This document shows, one piece after another, positions 45,954-56,943 of a DNA stretch of 64,000 bases. The stretch covers positions 1,984,001-2,048,000 of the forward strand of contig NZ_CP154857.1 in assembly GCF_039614715.1 (NCBI RefSeq), given 5' to 3'. Numbering within the stretch: position 1 is the first letter of the stretch; every line of letters starts with the position of its first letter. Made by a program: the position numbers and the translations under genes. The stretch comes from Microbacterium sp. AZCO. GTDB lineage: Bacteria > Actinomycetota > Actinomycetes > Actinomycetales > Microbacteriaceae. The notes below the pieces were generated by a model that was not told the origin of the DNA, did not search any database, and saw only the letters and a list, made by a program, of their open reading frames with translations.

Positions 45954-45992
45954 CGGGCGAGCCGATACGAAGAATCCGTATCGGCTCGCCCG
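45954..45992. terminator. Hairpin downstream of the Clp ATPase gene
   Basis: A perfect 16-bp stem (45954-45969 and 45977-45992) with a 7-nt loop, 22 nt past the Clp stop on the minus strand. There is no T-run, as is common in actinobacteria. Confidence 0.7.
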
Positions 45993-46013
45993 TCGTGTGT
46001 CAGCGCAGGAGGA

Positions 46014-48599
<2,586 letters not shown>

Positions 48600-48640
48600 C
48601 TCCCGTTTTCTCCGTCTGAGGTTGGTGTTCGGGGATGGAT

Positions 48641-48668
48641 GACTCAACTTGAGTCGATCCGTATCAAG
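48641..48668. promoter_or_regulatory. HAIR-like HspR site upstream of the Clp ATPase
   Basis: CTTGAGT (48648-48654), 7 nt, then TATCAAG (48662-48668) matches the HspR consensus CTTGAGT-N7-ACTCAAG at 12 of 14 positions with exact spacing. The first half-site is also the right arm of a 15-bp palindrome GACTCAACTTGAGTC (48641-48655), providing an additional half-site. Situated between the Clp gene and the divergent DUF7455 gene, so it could affect both. Confidence 0.7.
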
Positions 48669-48786
48669 TTCAACGAAGCGGGCGGCCGGCTATTCCCACG
48701 AGGGCGAAGATTCACGGCGGAATCGGGCGACCGGTATCAATCGGGCCATCCGGCGCTCCTCATCGGTGAGCGAGAAGGAGAGCCTC

Positions 48787-49020
48787 ATGGACACGTCGCC
48801 CGTCGACATCATCGACCGCCACCGCACCGCCGTCCTGGAGATGTCCGACGACATCTGCCTCCAGTGCGACACCGACGCGAAAGTCCAGGCATACGTCTAC
48901 GCCGAGCTCCCCTCAGGGCGCTCGGTGGCGTACTGCGCGCATCACGGCACCGTGTACTGGGAGCGCCTCAACGAGCTGGCCCTGGTCGTCATCGACCACC
49001 GCGACCAGGTGCCGGCGTGA
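48787..49020 (+). CDS. DUF7455 small zinc-ribbon-like protein
   Basis: A 77-residue protein with CLQCDTDAKVQAYVYAELPSGRSVAYCAHHG, a CxxC...CxxH metal-binding pattern typical of DUF7455. Function unknown; similar genes are widespread in actinobacteria. ATG 48787 is preceded by AAGGAG with 6 nt spacing. The extra upstream codons in the same frame lack a ribosome site and overlap the HAIR region. Ends 3 nt before the stop of the convergent NhaA gene. Confidence 0.82.
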   Translation: MDTSPVDIIDRHRTAVLEMSDDICLQCDTDAKVQAYVYAELPSGRSVAYCAHHGTVYWERLNELALVVIDHRDQVPA

Positions 49021-49023
49021 GCC

Positions 49024-50874
49024 TCAGCGGCCCGCCGCACCTCGCGAACGCGTCGCCTCGAGCGAACGGATCAGGCTCGCGGAGTCGTACGGCCCGACAT
49101 GGCGCGTGCCGTTCACGAAGAACGTCGGCGTGCCGCTGAGGTCCATGAGCTCCGCGTCGAAGCGGTCGTCCTGAATGCGCCGCGCGACCCGCGTCGACTG
49201 GAAGTCCTCCATGAACCGCTCCGCGTCCAGCCCCAGCTGAGCCGCGTACATGCACAGATCGGATGTCTCGAGCCGCTGCTGATTCGCGAACAGGGTCACC
49301 GCCATCTCGAAGAAGCGTCCCTGCATCCCCGCCGCCTCGGCGGCCTGCGCCGCCTCCTGCGCGTGCGGGTGGGGCGCGTCGAGGGGGAAATGCCGCCACA
49401 CCCAGCGCACGTCGGCGCCGAAGTACTCCAGCACGTTGTCGACGGAGCCGGTCGCGCGACTGCAGAACGGGCACTCGAAGTCGCCGTACTCGACGATCTC
49501 GAAGGGTGCCGCCGGATCGCCCCGGTAGTGGTCGCGGTCGGGGTCGAACGGCCGCATGAGCTTCGCGCCGACGGGCCGCGGCGGGCGCACGCGATCGCCG
49601 ATCACGAGCATCGCCCAGCCGATGAGGAACGCGAGGAGGGATGCCGTGAGCACGGCCACCCTCGCGATGTTCTGCGTCCCGGGGTCGTCGATCGCGATCG
49701 GAACGAGGAACAGCGCGATCGTGAAGCCGATGCCCGAGAGCGCCCCTCCGCCCGCGATGCGGTTCAGACCGAGTCCCGGAGCGAGCTGCCCGCGCCCCAT
49801 CGCCCGCAGGAGCGCCGTCGCGCCCGTGATGCCGACGAACTTGCCGACGACGAGTCCCGCGACGATGCCCCAGGCGACGGGCGAGGCCACGGCATCACGG
49901 ATCGTCTCGGCATCGAGGTGCACGCCAGCGTTCGCGAGCGCGAAGATCGGCAGGACGCCGAACGCGATGTAGGGGCGCCAGGCCGCGTCGACGCGCTCGT
50001 TGATCGAGAGCGAGTCGCGCAGGCTCCGGGTGACGGCCGCCGCATAGGCCGGGTTGGGCGACTCGCGGAAAGCGCGGGTCAGCTCGGCGGCGCGCTCGAC
50101 GTCGGTGCGCCGCGGCGGGAAGACGGGGATCAGCAGCGCGACCGCGACTCCCGCCAGGGTGGGATGGATGCCGGCCAGCAGCACCGCGATCCAGAGTGCG
50201 GCGCCGAGCAGGGTGTACGCGAGGCCGCGGCCCGCGGGCAGGAACCGCACGAGGGCGAGCAGGGCCATGAGCACGATCGCGACCAGCAGCGGCACGACCG
50301 CAAGCCCGTTGTTGTAGAACAGGCCGATCACGAGGAGCGCCCCGATGTCGTCGACCACCGCGAGGGTCAGGAGGAAGATGCGCAGGCGCGACGGGTACTT
50401 GGGCGCGATGATCGCGAGGGCGCCGAGGAGGAACGCCGTGTCGGTCGAGATGACGACACCCCACGCGTCGGCCTCGCCGCTGCCGAGGTTGAAGAGCACG
50501 AAGACGACAGCCGGCACGATGAGCCCCGCGATCGCCGCGGCGATGGGAAGCAGGGCGCGCGAGCGGTCGGTGAGCTCGCCGATCGTGAGCTCGCGCTTCA
50601 CCTCGAGGCCGACGAGGAAGAAGAAGAGGGTCATGAGGCCCTCGTTCACGACGGCGTGCATGGGGAACGACACGTCGAACCCGCCGACCGACAACCCGAG
50701 GGGAAGGGCCCAGAACTCCTCGTAAGTGGCCGACCACGGCGAATTGGCCCACACCATCGCGATCGCGACGCCGATGAGCATGAACGCCGCGGCGAGGCGG
50801 TCGGGATCGCGGGTGCGCTTCTTCGGAACGGGGCGGGCGGCGTCGCCCGTGCTGATGATCCGCAGTTCGCTCAC
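49024..50874 (-). CDS. nhaA: Na+/H+ antiporter NhaA fused to a DsbA/thioredoxin-like domain
   Basis: A 616-residue protein. Residues about 20-430 form NhaA: MVWANSPWSATYEEFW, FFFLVGLEVKRELTIGELTDR, VVISTDTAFLLGALAI, the ion-binding Asp pair in LAVVDDIGALLVIGLFYNNGL and ALSGIGFTIALFL. From about 445 comes a thioredoxin fold: FEIVEYGDFECPFCSRATGSVDNVLEYF with a CPFC redox motif, and a cis-Pro segment LSGTPTFFVNGTRHVGPYD near the end. It exports Na+ in exchange for H+; the extra domain may sit in the cytoplasm and act as a redox switch (inference). GTG 50874 overlaps the MarR gene. Confidence 0.92.
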   Translation of the reverse strand: MSELRIISTGDAARPVPKKRTRDPDRLAAAFMLIGVAIAMVWANSPWSATYEEFWALPLGLSVGGFDVSFPMHAVVNEGLMTLFFFLVGLEVKRELTIGELTDRSRALLPIAAAIAGLIVPAVVFVLFNLGSGEADAWGVVISTDTAFLLGALAIIAPKYPSRLRIFLLTLAVVDDIGALLVIGLFYNNGLAVVPLLVAIVLMALLALVRFLPAGRGLAYTLLGAALWIAVLLAGIHPTLAGVAVALLIPVFPPRRTDVERAAELTRAFRESPNPAYAAAVTRSLRDSLSINERVDAAWRPYIAFGVLPIFALANAGVHLDAETIRDAVASPVAWGIVAGLVVGKFVGITGATALLRAMGRGQLAPGLGLNRIAGGGALSGIGFTIALFLVPIAIDDPGTQNIARVAVLTASLLAFLIGWAMLVIGDRVRPPRPVGAKLMRPFDPDRDHYRGDPAAPFEIVEYGDFECPFCSRATGSVDNVLEYFGADVRWVWRHFPLDAPHPHAQEAAQAAEAAGMQGRFFEMAVTLFANQQRLETSDLCMYAAQLGLDAERFMEDFQSTRVARRIQDDRFDAELMDLSGTPTFFVNGTRHVGPYDSASLIRSLEATRSRGAAGR

Positions 50875-51284
50875 GCGCCGAACGGCTCCTCGTGGAGTCC
50901 CTGCAGGGCTTCGCTCAAGCGGGGCACGCCCTCGCCGAAAGCCGCGTCGAGGCGGGCGAGCCGGGCGTCCGCCTCGGTCAGCGCCGCCTCGCCTTTGTCG
51001 GTCGCCCGCAGATCGGATGCCGCACCCGCCTGAGCCGTGGCATCCTGAACCAGCCCTTCCTCCTGGAGCGTCCGCACGGCGGTGTGCGCCGTCTGCACCG
51101 TGATCTGCGACCGGCGAGCGAGCTCGGAGAACGAGATGCCCGGCGTGGCGTGGATGTGCGCGAGGAGTCCGTACTTGCGGGTCGTGAGGCCGAGGTCCTT
51201 GAGGGCGGCGTTGAGCCGCGCGTCCCACACGCTGGAGACGGTGAGCAGCGCGATGACGGGACTGAAAGGCGGGCGCTCAGGCAT
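50871..51284 (-). CDS. MarR-family transcriptional regulator
   Basis: A 137-residue winged-helix regulator: SVWDARLNAALKDLGLTTRKYGLLAHIHATPGISFSELARRSQITVQTAHTAVRTLQEEGLV, with a wing at DATAQAGAASDLRATDKGEAAL. It overlaps nhaA by 4 nt and so is likely a regulator of the antiporter. MarR proteins often respond to oxidants or phenolics, which would suit a thioredoxin-fused antiporter. No clear palindrome is visible in the short 51285-51307 gap. Confidence 0.87.
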   Translation of the reverse strand: MPERPPFSPVIALLTVSSVWDARLNAALKDLGLTTRKYGLLAHIHATPGISFSELARRSQITVQTAHTAVRTLQEEGLVQDATAQAGAASDLRATDKGEAALTEADARLARLDAAFGEGVPRLSEALQGLHEEPFGA

Positions 51285-51307
51285 GACGTCTCATCGTAGC
51301 GACCGGC

Positions 51308-53374
51308 TCAGCAGTGCGGGCCGGGTGCAGGCTCGTAATGGTCCGGCGCGATCGTGAGCTCGGCCTGACCGCCGGTGAGAGCACGGAGATCGAGCACGTA
51401 GCGGTCGAGCTCGGCATCGGGCACGCTCGCCACGACGCGGGCGCGACCGTCGTCGGCCGACTCGCTCGCGTGCACGCGGCCTCGCCGGCCGGACAGGTCG
51501 GTCAGCACGGGGCCCTGCAGGTCGGTCGGCACCGTCACGGTGACCGTCGACACCGGTTCGAGGAGCACCGTATGCGCGTCGGCGAGCGCGGCTTTGACGC
51601 CGAGGGCCGCGGCCGTGCGGAAGGCCATCTCGGACGAGTCGACCGAGTGCGCCTTGCCGTCCAGCAGCTCCACCTGCACGTCGACGACGGGGTGGCCGAG
51701 AGGGCCGCCGGCCGCAAGCGCCTCCCGCGCGCCGCGCTCGACGGCGGGGATGTAGGTCCGCGGCACAGCGCCGCCGACGACCGAGTCGACGAACGCGAAG
51801 CCGCCGCCGGGCGGGAGCGGCGAGAGCTTGAGCTGCACGACGGCGAACTGCCCGTGCCCGCCGGACTGCTTCTTGAGCTTGCCCTCGGCCTGCGCCGTGT
51901 GGGCGATCGTCTCGCGGTAGGCGACCGGCGCCGCGCCGGTCGTGACGTGCACGCCGAGCACGCGTGCGAGGCGCTCGACGGCGACGGCGACGTGGGTGTC
52001 GCCGAGGCCGCGCAGGATCGTGAGGCTGCCCGAGCGATCGACGACGAGCGTCGGGTCCTCCGCCGTGAGGCGCGCGAGAGCCGTCGTGAGCTTGGCATCG
52101 TCGGACTGCGACACCGGCTCGAGTGTCGTCGCGTACACGGGGGCGCGCGCGGGCAGCGGGGTCGGACGCGCGGCACCCTGCGGACGCGTCCACAGCAGCG
52201 ATCGAGCCGGGGTCGCGGTGAGCTTCGCCACGGCACCGACCTCGCCCGTGCGGATCGCGTCGGCCGGCACGTGCTCGGCACCACGCAGGCGGAACAGCGC
52301 GGGGATCCTCTCCTCGCCGCCGGTCGTCGCATTGCGGAGCCGGTCGCCCGGCCGCACGACGCCCGAGAGCACCTTGAACATCGCGACCTGGCCGACGAAC
52401 GGGTCGGCGACCGTGCGGAAGACGTGCACGAGCGTGTCGCCGTTCTCCTGGGGAGCGACGCGATGCTCGGTGCCGCCGAGGCCCTCGCCGTCGACCCCGA
52501 GCAGGATGCGGCCGTCGTGCGCGCCGCCCGTCGGCGCGAGGTCGCACAGCAGGTCGAGCACGTGGTCGACGCCCGTCTCGGTGAGCCCCGAGCACACGAC
52601 GATGGGCACCGCCTCCCCCGCCGCCATCGCAGCGGCGAAGGTCGACTCGAGCTCGGGAGCGCCCGGCTCCTCGCCGTCGAGGTAGGCCTCGAGCTGAGCG
52701 TCATCGCGCGCGACGATCTCCTCGGTCACCTCCTGGTGCATCCGGTGCTCCTCGGCGGCGAGTTCGTCGGGGACGTCCTCGTCGTGGTGGCGCCCGTCCC
52801 CTTCGTACACGAGCGCGCGCTCACTCAGGATGTCGGCGACGCCGCGGAAGGCGTGCTCCTCCCCGAGCGGAAGCTCGAGGGGCCACAGACCCGGCCCGAA
52901 AGCATCCCGAAGCTGGTCGACCGTGCGCCGGAAGTCGGCGCGCGCGCGATCCTCCTGCGTCACGACCACGATGCGCGGCACCCCGGCCGCGCCCGCATTC
53001 GCCCACGCGGTGCGGGTGCCTCCCGTCACGCCGTCCACCGCGCTCACGACGATCGCGGCGACGTCGGCGACCGACAGGGCGGCATCGACAGCGCCGACGA
53101 AATCGGGATGCCCCGGGGTGTCGGCGATCGTCACGCCCTGGTCCGCGCCGCCCACCGTCCATGTCAGCCACGCCAGGGCGAGCCCGAGCGACGCTCCGCG
53201 AGCGACCTCCTCCGGCTCGTGGTCGCAGACCGTGGTGCCCTGCTCGACGCTGCCCATGCGCGGGATGGCCCCCGCGCGATGCAGCATCGCCTCGGCGAGC
53301 GTGGTCTTGCCGCTGCCCATCGCTCCGAGCAGGGCGACCGTGCGATGCGTCGGCGCAGGTGATGTCTCGGCCAC
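51308..53374 (-). CDS. Elongation factor G-like protein (EF-G2 type)
   Basis: A 688-residue translational GTPase homologue. The P-loop is LLGAMGSGKTTLAEAML, switch II DTPGHPDFVGAVDAAL retains the catalytic His, domain II begins VHVFRTVADPFVGQVAMFKVLSG, domain IV is PVVDVQVELLDGKAHSVDSSEMAFRTAA, and domain V follows. The G4 motif, normally NKxD, reads TQED (VVTQEDRARADF), and the switch I RGITI box is not conserved, so nucleotide use may differ. Not a replacement for canonical EF-G; role unknown. GTG 53374 is preferred to ATG 53389 because GGGAGG sits 5 nt before it. Confidence 0.88.
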   Translation of the reverse strand: MAETSPAPTHRTVALLGAMGSGKTTLAEAMLHRAGAIPRMGSVEQGTTVCDHEPEEVARGASLGLALAWLTWTVGGADQGVTIADTPGHPDFVGAVDAALSVADVAAIVVSAVDGVTGGTRTAWANAGAAGVPRIVVVTQEDRARADFRRTVDQLRDAFGPGLWPLELPLGEEHAFRGVADILSERALVYEGDGRHHDEDVPDELAAEEHRMHQEVTEEIVARDDAQLEAYLDGEEPGAPELESTFAAAMAAGEAVPIVVCSGLTETGVDHVLDLLCDLAPTGGAHDGRILLGVDGEGLGGTEHRVAPQENGDTLVHVFRTVADPFVGQVAMFKVLSGVVRPGDRLRNATTGGEERIPALFRLRGAEHVPADAIRTGEVGAVAKLTATPARSLLWTRPQGAARPTPLPARAPVYATTLEPVSQSDDAKLTTALARLTAEDPTLVVDRSGSLTILRGLGDTHVAVAVERLARVLGVHVTTGAAPVAYRETIAHTAQAEGKLKKQSGGHGQFAVVQLKLSPLPPGGGFAFVDSVVGGAVPRTYIPAVERGAREALAAGGPLGHPVVDVQVELLDGKAHSVDSSEMAFRTAAALGVKAALADAHTVLLEPVSTVTVTVPTDLQGPVLTDLSGRRGRVHASESADDGRARVVASVPDAELDRYVLDLRALTGGQAELTIAPDHYEPAPGPHC

Positions 53375-53401
53375 GGAGTCCTCCCGCATCCTCGCGGACC
53401 A

Positions 53402-53456
53402 GTAGCGACCATCGTCCCCCTGGACGCGGGGCGGCGCCAGAGGGAGAGGTCGCTAC
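53402..53456. terminator. Hairpin between the collagen-like gene and the EF-G-like gene
   Basis: GTAGCGACC (53402-53410) and GGTCGCTAC (53448-53456) form perfect 9-bp arms around a GC-rich loop. It lies 39 nt beyond the stop of the collagen-like gene on the minus strand. Confidence 0.5.
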
Positions 53457-53494
53457 AGGCGAGGGGATGCCGTGAGGATCACTGCTCCGGGAGG

Positions 53495-54142
53495 TCAGTT
53501 GGTCCCGGGCAGTACCCACTCGCTGTCGGTGCACTGGTAGAACGTCGTGTTGTCGGTGTCGATGTAGACGTCGCCGTTGGCCTGACAGGTCTCATTGTCG
53601 GGCTCCCCGGATCCGAGCAGCACCTGCGTGCCGGGAGCACCGGGCGCGCCCGTCGCTCCCGTCTCACCCTGCGCACCCGTCGCGCCGGTGGCGCCCGTCT
53701 CACCCGTCGCCCCGGTCGCGCCGGTGAGGTTCTCGGCCGCCGACTGCTTGATGTTGCCGGCGAGCACCCACTGCCCGTCGCGGAAGACGTAGACGTTGGC
53801 GTTCGAGACGTCGATGTAGACGTCGCCCTCGTACCCCTTGCCCGCTTCGGGCACGCCCTTGCCGGCGCGCACCGCCGAGCCCGCGGGAAGGATCTCCTGA
53901 ATGATGTCCTCGACCTCCTCCGACGACTTCGGAGTCGGTACGGGCGTCTGCTCCGCGACAGCCGTCGTCTCGGGCGCGGGCTCGGTCGACTTCGCGAGCG
54001 ATGAGCCGAGGAAGGCCGCGACGAACGAGAGGAGCACGACGCCGATGCCGACGCCGATCAGGGCGCCGAGACCGACGCCGTTCTTCTTCGGCTCGGTCGG
54101 GGGCGGCGTCGTGCTGCGGGTGGGCTGAGTCGGATCGGTCAT
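53495..54142 (-). CDS. Membrane-anchored collagen-like protein
   Basis: A 215-residue protein. A Pro/Thr-rich cytoplasmic N-terminus (MTDPTQPTRSTTPPPTEPKK), one membrane helix (LGALIGVGIGVVLLSFVAAFLGSSL), an acidic linker, then the repeat GDVYIDVSNANVYVFRDGQWV. About ten Gly-x-y triplets of the GAT/GET/GAQ/GAP type follow, then a second copy GDVYIDTDNTTFYQCTDSEWV. The Gly-x-y run resembles bacterial collagen-like proteins and tail-fibre proteins; the flanking DVYID motifs are paired caps. Expected outside the membrane; partner unknown. Start ATG 54142; upstream codons overlap the EI24 promoter region and are not supported. Confidence 0.83.
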   Translation of the reverse strand: MTDPTQPTRSTTPPPTEPKKNGVGLGALIGVGIGVVLLSFVAAFLGSSLAKSTEPAPETTAVAEQTPVPTPKSSEEVEDIIQEILPAGSAVRAGKGVPEAGKGYEGDVYIDVSNANVYVFRDGQWVLAGNIKQSAAENLTGATGATGETGATGATGAQGETGATGAPGAPGTQVLLGSGEPDNETCQANGDVYIDTDNTTFYQCTDSEWVLPGTN

Positions 54143-54269
54143 GCGAGGCTCCAGATCGGCGAGGGGTGCCCGCGTGCGCGGCAGGCGAGATTGACGCTCA
54201 GTGTAGGGACGGCGTGTGCCGCCGGGAAGAGACGTCACCCCCGGCGGATGGCGTCGTAGTCTCGGCTGG

Positions 54270-55010
54270 ATGCGAGAGTTCTTCGGCGGGATGGGCTTCC
54301 TGCTGCGCGGCTTCACCTGGTGGCGCCGGCGGCCCGGCGCGATGCTGCTCGGCCTCGTCCCGGCGGCGATCGTCGCGATCGTCCTCGTCGCAGCCCTCAC
54401 GGCGCTGGGCATCGCGCTCCCCCAGCTGACGTCGGCGGCGACGCCCTACGCCGAGGGCTGGGTGCCGTTCTGGCGCGACTTCCTGCGGTTCGGCGTCGGC
54501 GCGGCCTTGTTCGGCGGTGCACTGTTCGTCGCGATCGTGTCGTTCACGGCGCTGACGCTCCTCGTCGGGGACCCGTTCTACGAGCGCATCTGGCGCACGG
54601 TCGAGCGCGACCTGGGTGGCCCGGCGCCCGACGCCGACTACCCGTTCTGGCGATCGGCGGTCGATGCCGTGTCACTCGTCGGACGTGGCATCCTCGTCGC
54701 CCTTCTCGCCGCCCTGCTGGGTCTCATCCCCGTGGTCGGCGGCGTCCTCGGCGCCGTGACGGGCGTCGTCCTGACGGGATGGCTGCTCGCCGACGAGCTC
54801 TCGTCACGCGCGCTCACGGCTCGTGGACTCTCACGACGGGACAGGGGGATGCTGCTCCGCGGCCACCGTGCCCGCGCGCTGGGTTTCGGCGTGGCGACGC
54901 AGCTCTTCTTCCTGATCCCGTTCGGCGCGATCATCGTCATGCCCGCCGCCGTCGCGGGGTCGACGGACCTCGCGCGCTCGCTTCTCCGCGCGGCCGAGAC
55001 CTCGCCCTGA
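54270..55010 (+). CDS. EI24 domain membrane protein
   Basis: A 246-residue protein with four to five hydrophobic segments and family sequences FFGGMGFLLRGFTWWRRRPGAMLLGLVPA, FTALTLLVGDPFYERIWRTVERDLGG and LLALIPVVGGVLGAVTG-like stretches. The EI24/CysZ-like fold is associated with sulfate uptake in CysZ, but this actinobacterial branch has no assigned role. ATG 54270 is 7 nt after TAGTCT (54257-54262), a leaderless start. Divergent from the collagen-like gene. Confidence 0.85.
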   Translation: MREFFGGMGFLLRGFTWWRRRPGAMLLGLVPAAIVAIVLVAALTALGIALPQLTSAATPYAEGWVPFWRDFLRFGVGAALFGGALFVAIVSFTALTLLVGDPFYERIWRTVERDLGGPAPDADYPFWRSAVDAVSLVGRGILVALLAALLGLIPVVGGVLGAVTGVVLTGWLLADELSSRALTARGLSRRDRGMLLRGHRARALGFGVATQLFFLIPFGAIIVMPAAVAGSTDLARSLLRAAETSP

Positions 55011-55119
55011 CCACCGGCCGAGACCGTCTGACGGATTCGAGACCTCGGCACGGCGGGAGCGTCCCCCAGCCCCGTGCGGCCGGCAGCAGCACCAGCCTCG
55101 CCGCCGGCGCGGACTCCCC

Positions 55120-55584
55120 CTATCGCACCGAGGACGGAAGCGTCGGCAGCGCGACTCCGTGCAGCGCGTCCACCACCGGTGCGAGCTCCGGCCGGTCCGC
55201 CGCCTCGTCCAGTGCGCGCTCGAGGGCGCGGTCATGCACCGGCAGAGCCTTCTCGTAGAGTGCGCGCCCGCTCGGAGTGAGCTCCGTGTAGATGCCGCGG
55301 CGGTCGTCGGCGCAGAGGATCCGGGTGAGCAGTCCCCGGTCCTCGAGGCGGGTGACGAGCCGCGTGGTGGCGCTGGGGCTGAGCGCGGCGGCCCGCGCGA
55401 GCTGCTGCATCCGCATGTGCCACCCGTCCTGCCGACTCAGCGCGTCGAGGACGGTGAATTCCACCACCGAAAGGTCGAGCGCGGCGAGGCCACGATCGAG
55501 TTCTGACTCGATCAGCCCATGCAGGGCCGCGAGCGTTCGCCACCCCTGCGCGCGCACCTGAACAGCGTCGTCGCCGATGCCCAT
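55120..55584 (-). CDS. MarR-family transcriptional regulator
   Basis: A 154-residue regulator: GWRTLAALHGLIESELDRGLAALDLSVVEFTVLDALSRQDGWHMRMQQLARAAALSPSATTRLVTRLEDRGLLTRILCADDRRGIYTELTPSGRALYEKA, with a clear winged helix and DRR wing. ATG 55584 follows GGAGGAG by 5 nt. Divergent from an MFS exporter across a region full of TTGCA-type dyads, the usual MarR-efflux arrangement: the regulator represses both genes until it binds a drug or phenolic ligand. Confidence 0.92.
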   Translation of the reverse strand: MGIGDDAVQVRAQGWRTLAALHGLIESELDRGLAALDLSVVEFTVLDALSRQDGWHMRMQQLARAAALSPSATTRLVTRLEDRGLLTRILCADDRRGIYTELTPSGRALYEKALPVHDRALERALDEAADRPELAPVVDALHGVALPTLPSSVR

Positions 55585-55599
55585 CGAGACTCCTCCAAG

Positions 55600-55673
55600 A
55601 TAGTTGCTTGCGCGGGTTATTTGCATGTGCAATGATTTTGTTTGCTCGTGCAGTATCCCGCGCCTGCAACTAT
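55600..55673. promoter_or_regulatory. MarR operator region between the regulator and the exporter
   Basis: Outer arms at 55600-55616 and 55657-55673 match at 15 of 17 positions as inverted repeats and contain TAGTTGC and GCAACTA. In the centre lies the 12-bp palindrome TTGCATGTGCAA (55621-55632). The repeated TTGC/GCAA half-sites are consistent with two or more MarR dimers. The region is strikingly AT-rich compared with its surroundings. Confidence 0.75.
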
Positions 55674-55698
55674 TTTAGAGCCTCACGAGGAGGATGTC

Positions 55699-56922
55699 AT
55701 GCCCTTGGGTCTTGTCGCACTGGCGATCGGCGCGTTCGGGATCGGATTGACCGAGTTCGTGATCATGGGCCTGCTGCCCGAGGTCGCCGCAGACTTCGGC
55801 GTCACCGAGGCGGCGGGATGGCTCATCTCGGGGTACGCCCTCGCGGTCGTCGTCGGCGCGCTCGGACTGACGGCGGCGACCACGCGACTCCCCCGCAAGC
55901 CCGTCCTGCTCGGCCTGATCGTGCTGTTCATCGCCGGCAACGTGCTCACCGCCCTCGCGGAGGACTACAGCCTCGCCATGCTCGGCCGCATCCTCGCCGC
56001 GCTCTGCCACGGCGCGTTCTTCGGCATCGGCGCCGTCGTCGCCGCCAGCCTCGTCGCCCCCGACAAGAAGGCCGGCGCGATCGCGATCATGTTCACCGGT
56101 TTGACCGCCGCCAACGTGCTCGGTGTCCCCTTCGGAACCTTCCTCGGCCAGCAGCTGGGATGGCGGTCCACGTTCTGGGCGATCGCCGGCGTCGGCGTGC
56201 TCGCGTTCATCGGCATCGCCGTCCTCGTCCCCACCCTGCACACCCCGGACGAGCGCATCAGCCTCCGCACCGAACTCCGGAGGTTCCGCTCCGGCCAGGT
56301 CTGGCTCTCACTGCTCGTGACCGTGCTCGCCTACGGGGGCATGTTCGGCGCATTCACCTACATCGCATACACGCTCACCGAGGTCAGCGGCTTCCCCACC
56401 CCCGCCGTGCCCTGGCTGCTCGTCCTGTTCGGCGCTGGGCTCGTCGTCGGCAACTGGCTCGGCGGCAGACTGGCCGATCGCTCCATCGACGCGACCCTGA
56501 TCGGCTTCATCGCAGCGCTCGTGGTCATCCTCGCCCTGTTCGCCCTGTTCGCCGGATCGCAGACCGCCACGATCATCGCCCTGTTCCTCATGGGCGGGTT
56601 CGGCTTCGGCACCGTCCCCGGCCTGCAGAGCCGCATCATGGTCTACGCCGGGGACGCGCCCACCCTCGCCTCCGGCGCGAACATCGGCGCCTTCAACGTC
56701 GGCAATGCCCTCGGCGCGTGGGCCGGCGGCGTCGGCATCGCCGCGGGCCTCGGCTACACCTCCCCCATCTGGATCGGCGCGATCATCACCCTCTCCGCCC
56801 TCTTCGTCATGATCATCGCCGCGGCGACCGCCGGCAGGAAGACGATGGATGCTGCTCCCGCTGCGGCCCCCGCGACCGCGTCGACCGCAGCGGCCCTGAG
56901 GGAGCACGTGGGCACCCGTTGA
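55699..56922 (+). CDS. MFS transporter (DHA1-type efflux, AraJ/CmlA-like)
   Basis: A 407-residue 12-helix transporter. It begins MPLGLVALAIGAFGIGLTEFVIMGLLPEVAADFGVT, the typical DHA1 first helix. It then has GWLISGYALAVVVGALGLTAATTRLPRKPVLLGL, GRILAALCHGAFFGIGAVVAASLV and MFTGLTAANVLGVPFGTFLGQQLGWRSTFW (motif C region). Expected to export drugs or sugars. ATG 55699 is preceded by GAGGAGG. Likely repressed by the divergent MarR. Confidence 0.92.
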   Translation: MPLGLVALAIGAFGIGLTEFVIMGLLPEVAADFGVTEAAGWLISGYALAVVVGALGLTAATTRLPRKPVLLGLIVLFIAGNVLTALAEDYSLAMLGRILAALCHGAFFGIGAVVAASLVAPDKKAGAIAIMFTGLTAANVLGVPFGTFLGQQLGWRSTFWAIAGVGVLAFIGIAVLVPTLHTPDERISLRTELRRFRSGQVWLSLLVTVLAYGGMFGAFTYIAYTLTEVSGFPTPAVPWLLVLFGAGLVVGNWLGGRLADRSIDATLIGFIAALVVILALFALFAGSQTATIIALFLMGGFGFGTVPGLQSRIMVYAGDAPTLASGANIGAFNVGNALGAWAGGVGIAAGLGYTSPIWIGAIITLSALFVMIIAAATAGRKTMDAAPAAAPATASTAAALREHVGTR

Positions 56923-56943
56923 CCCGGCCCGTCACACACGAAG

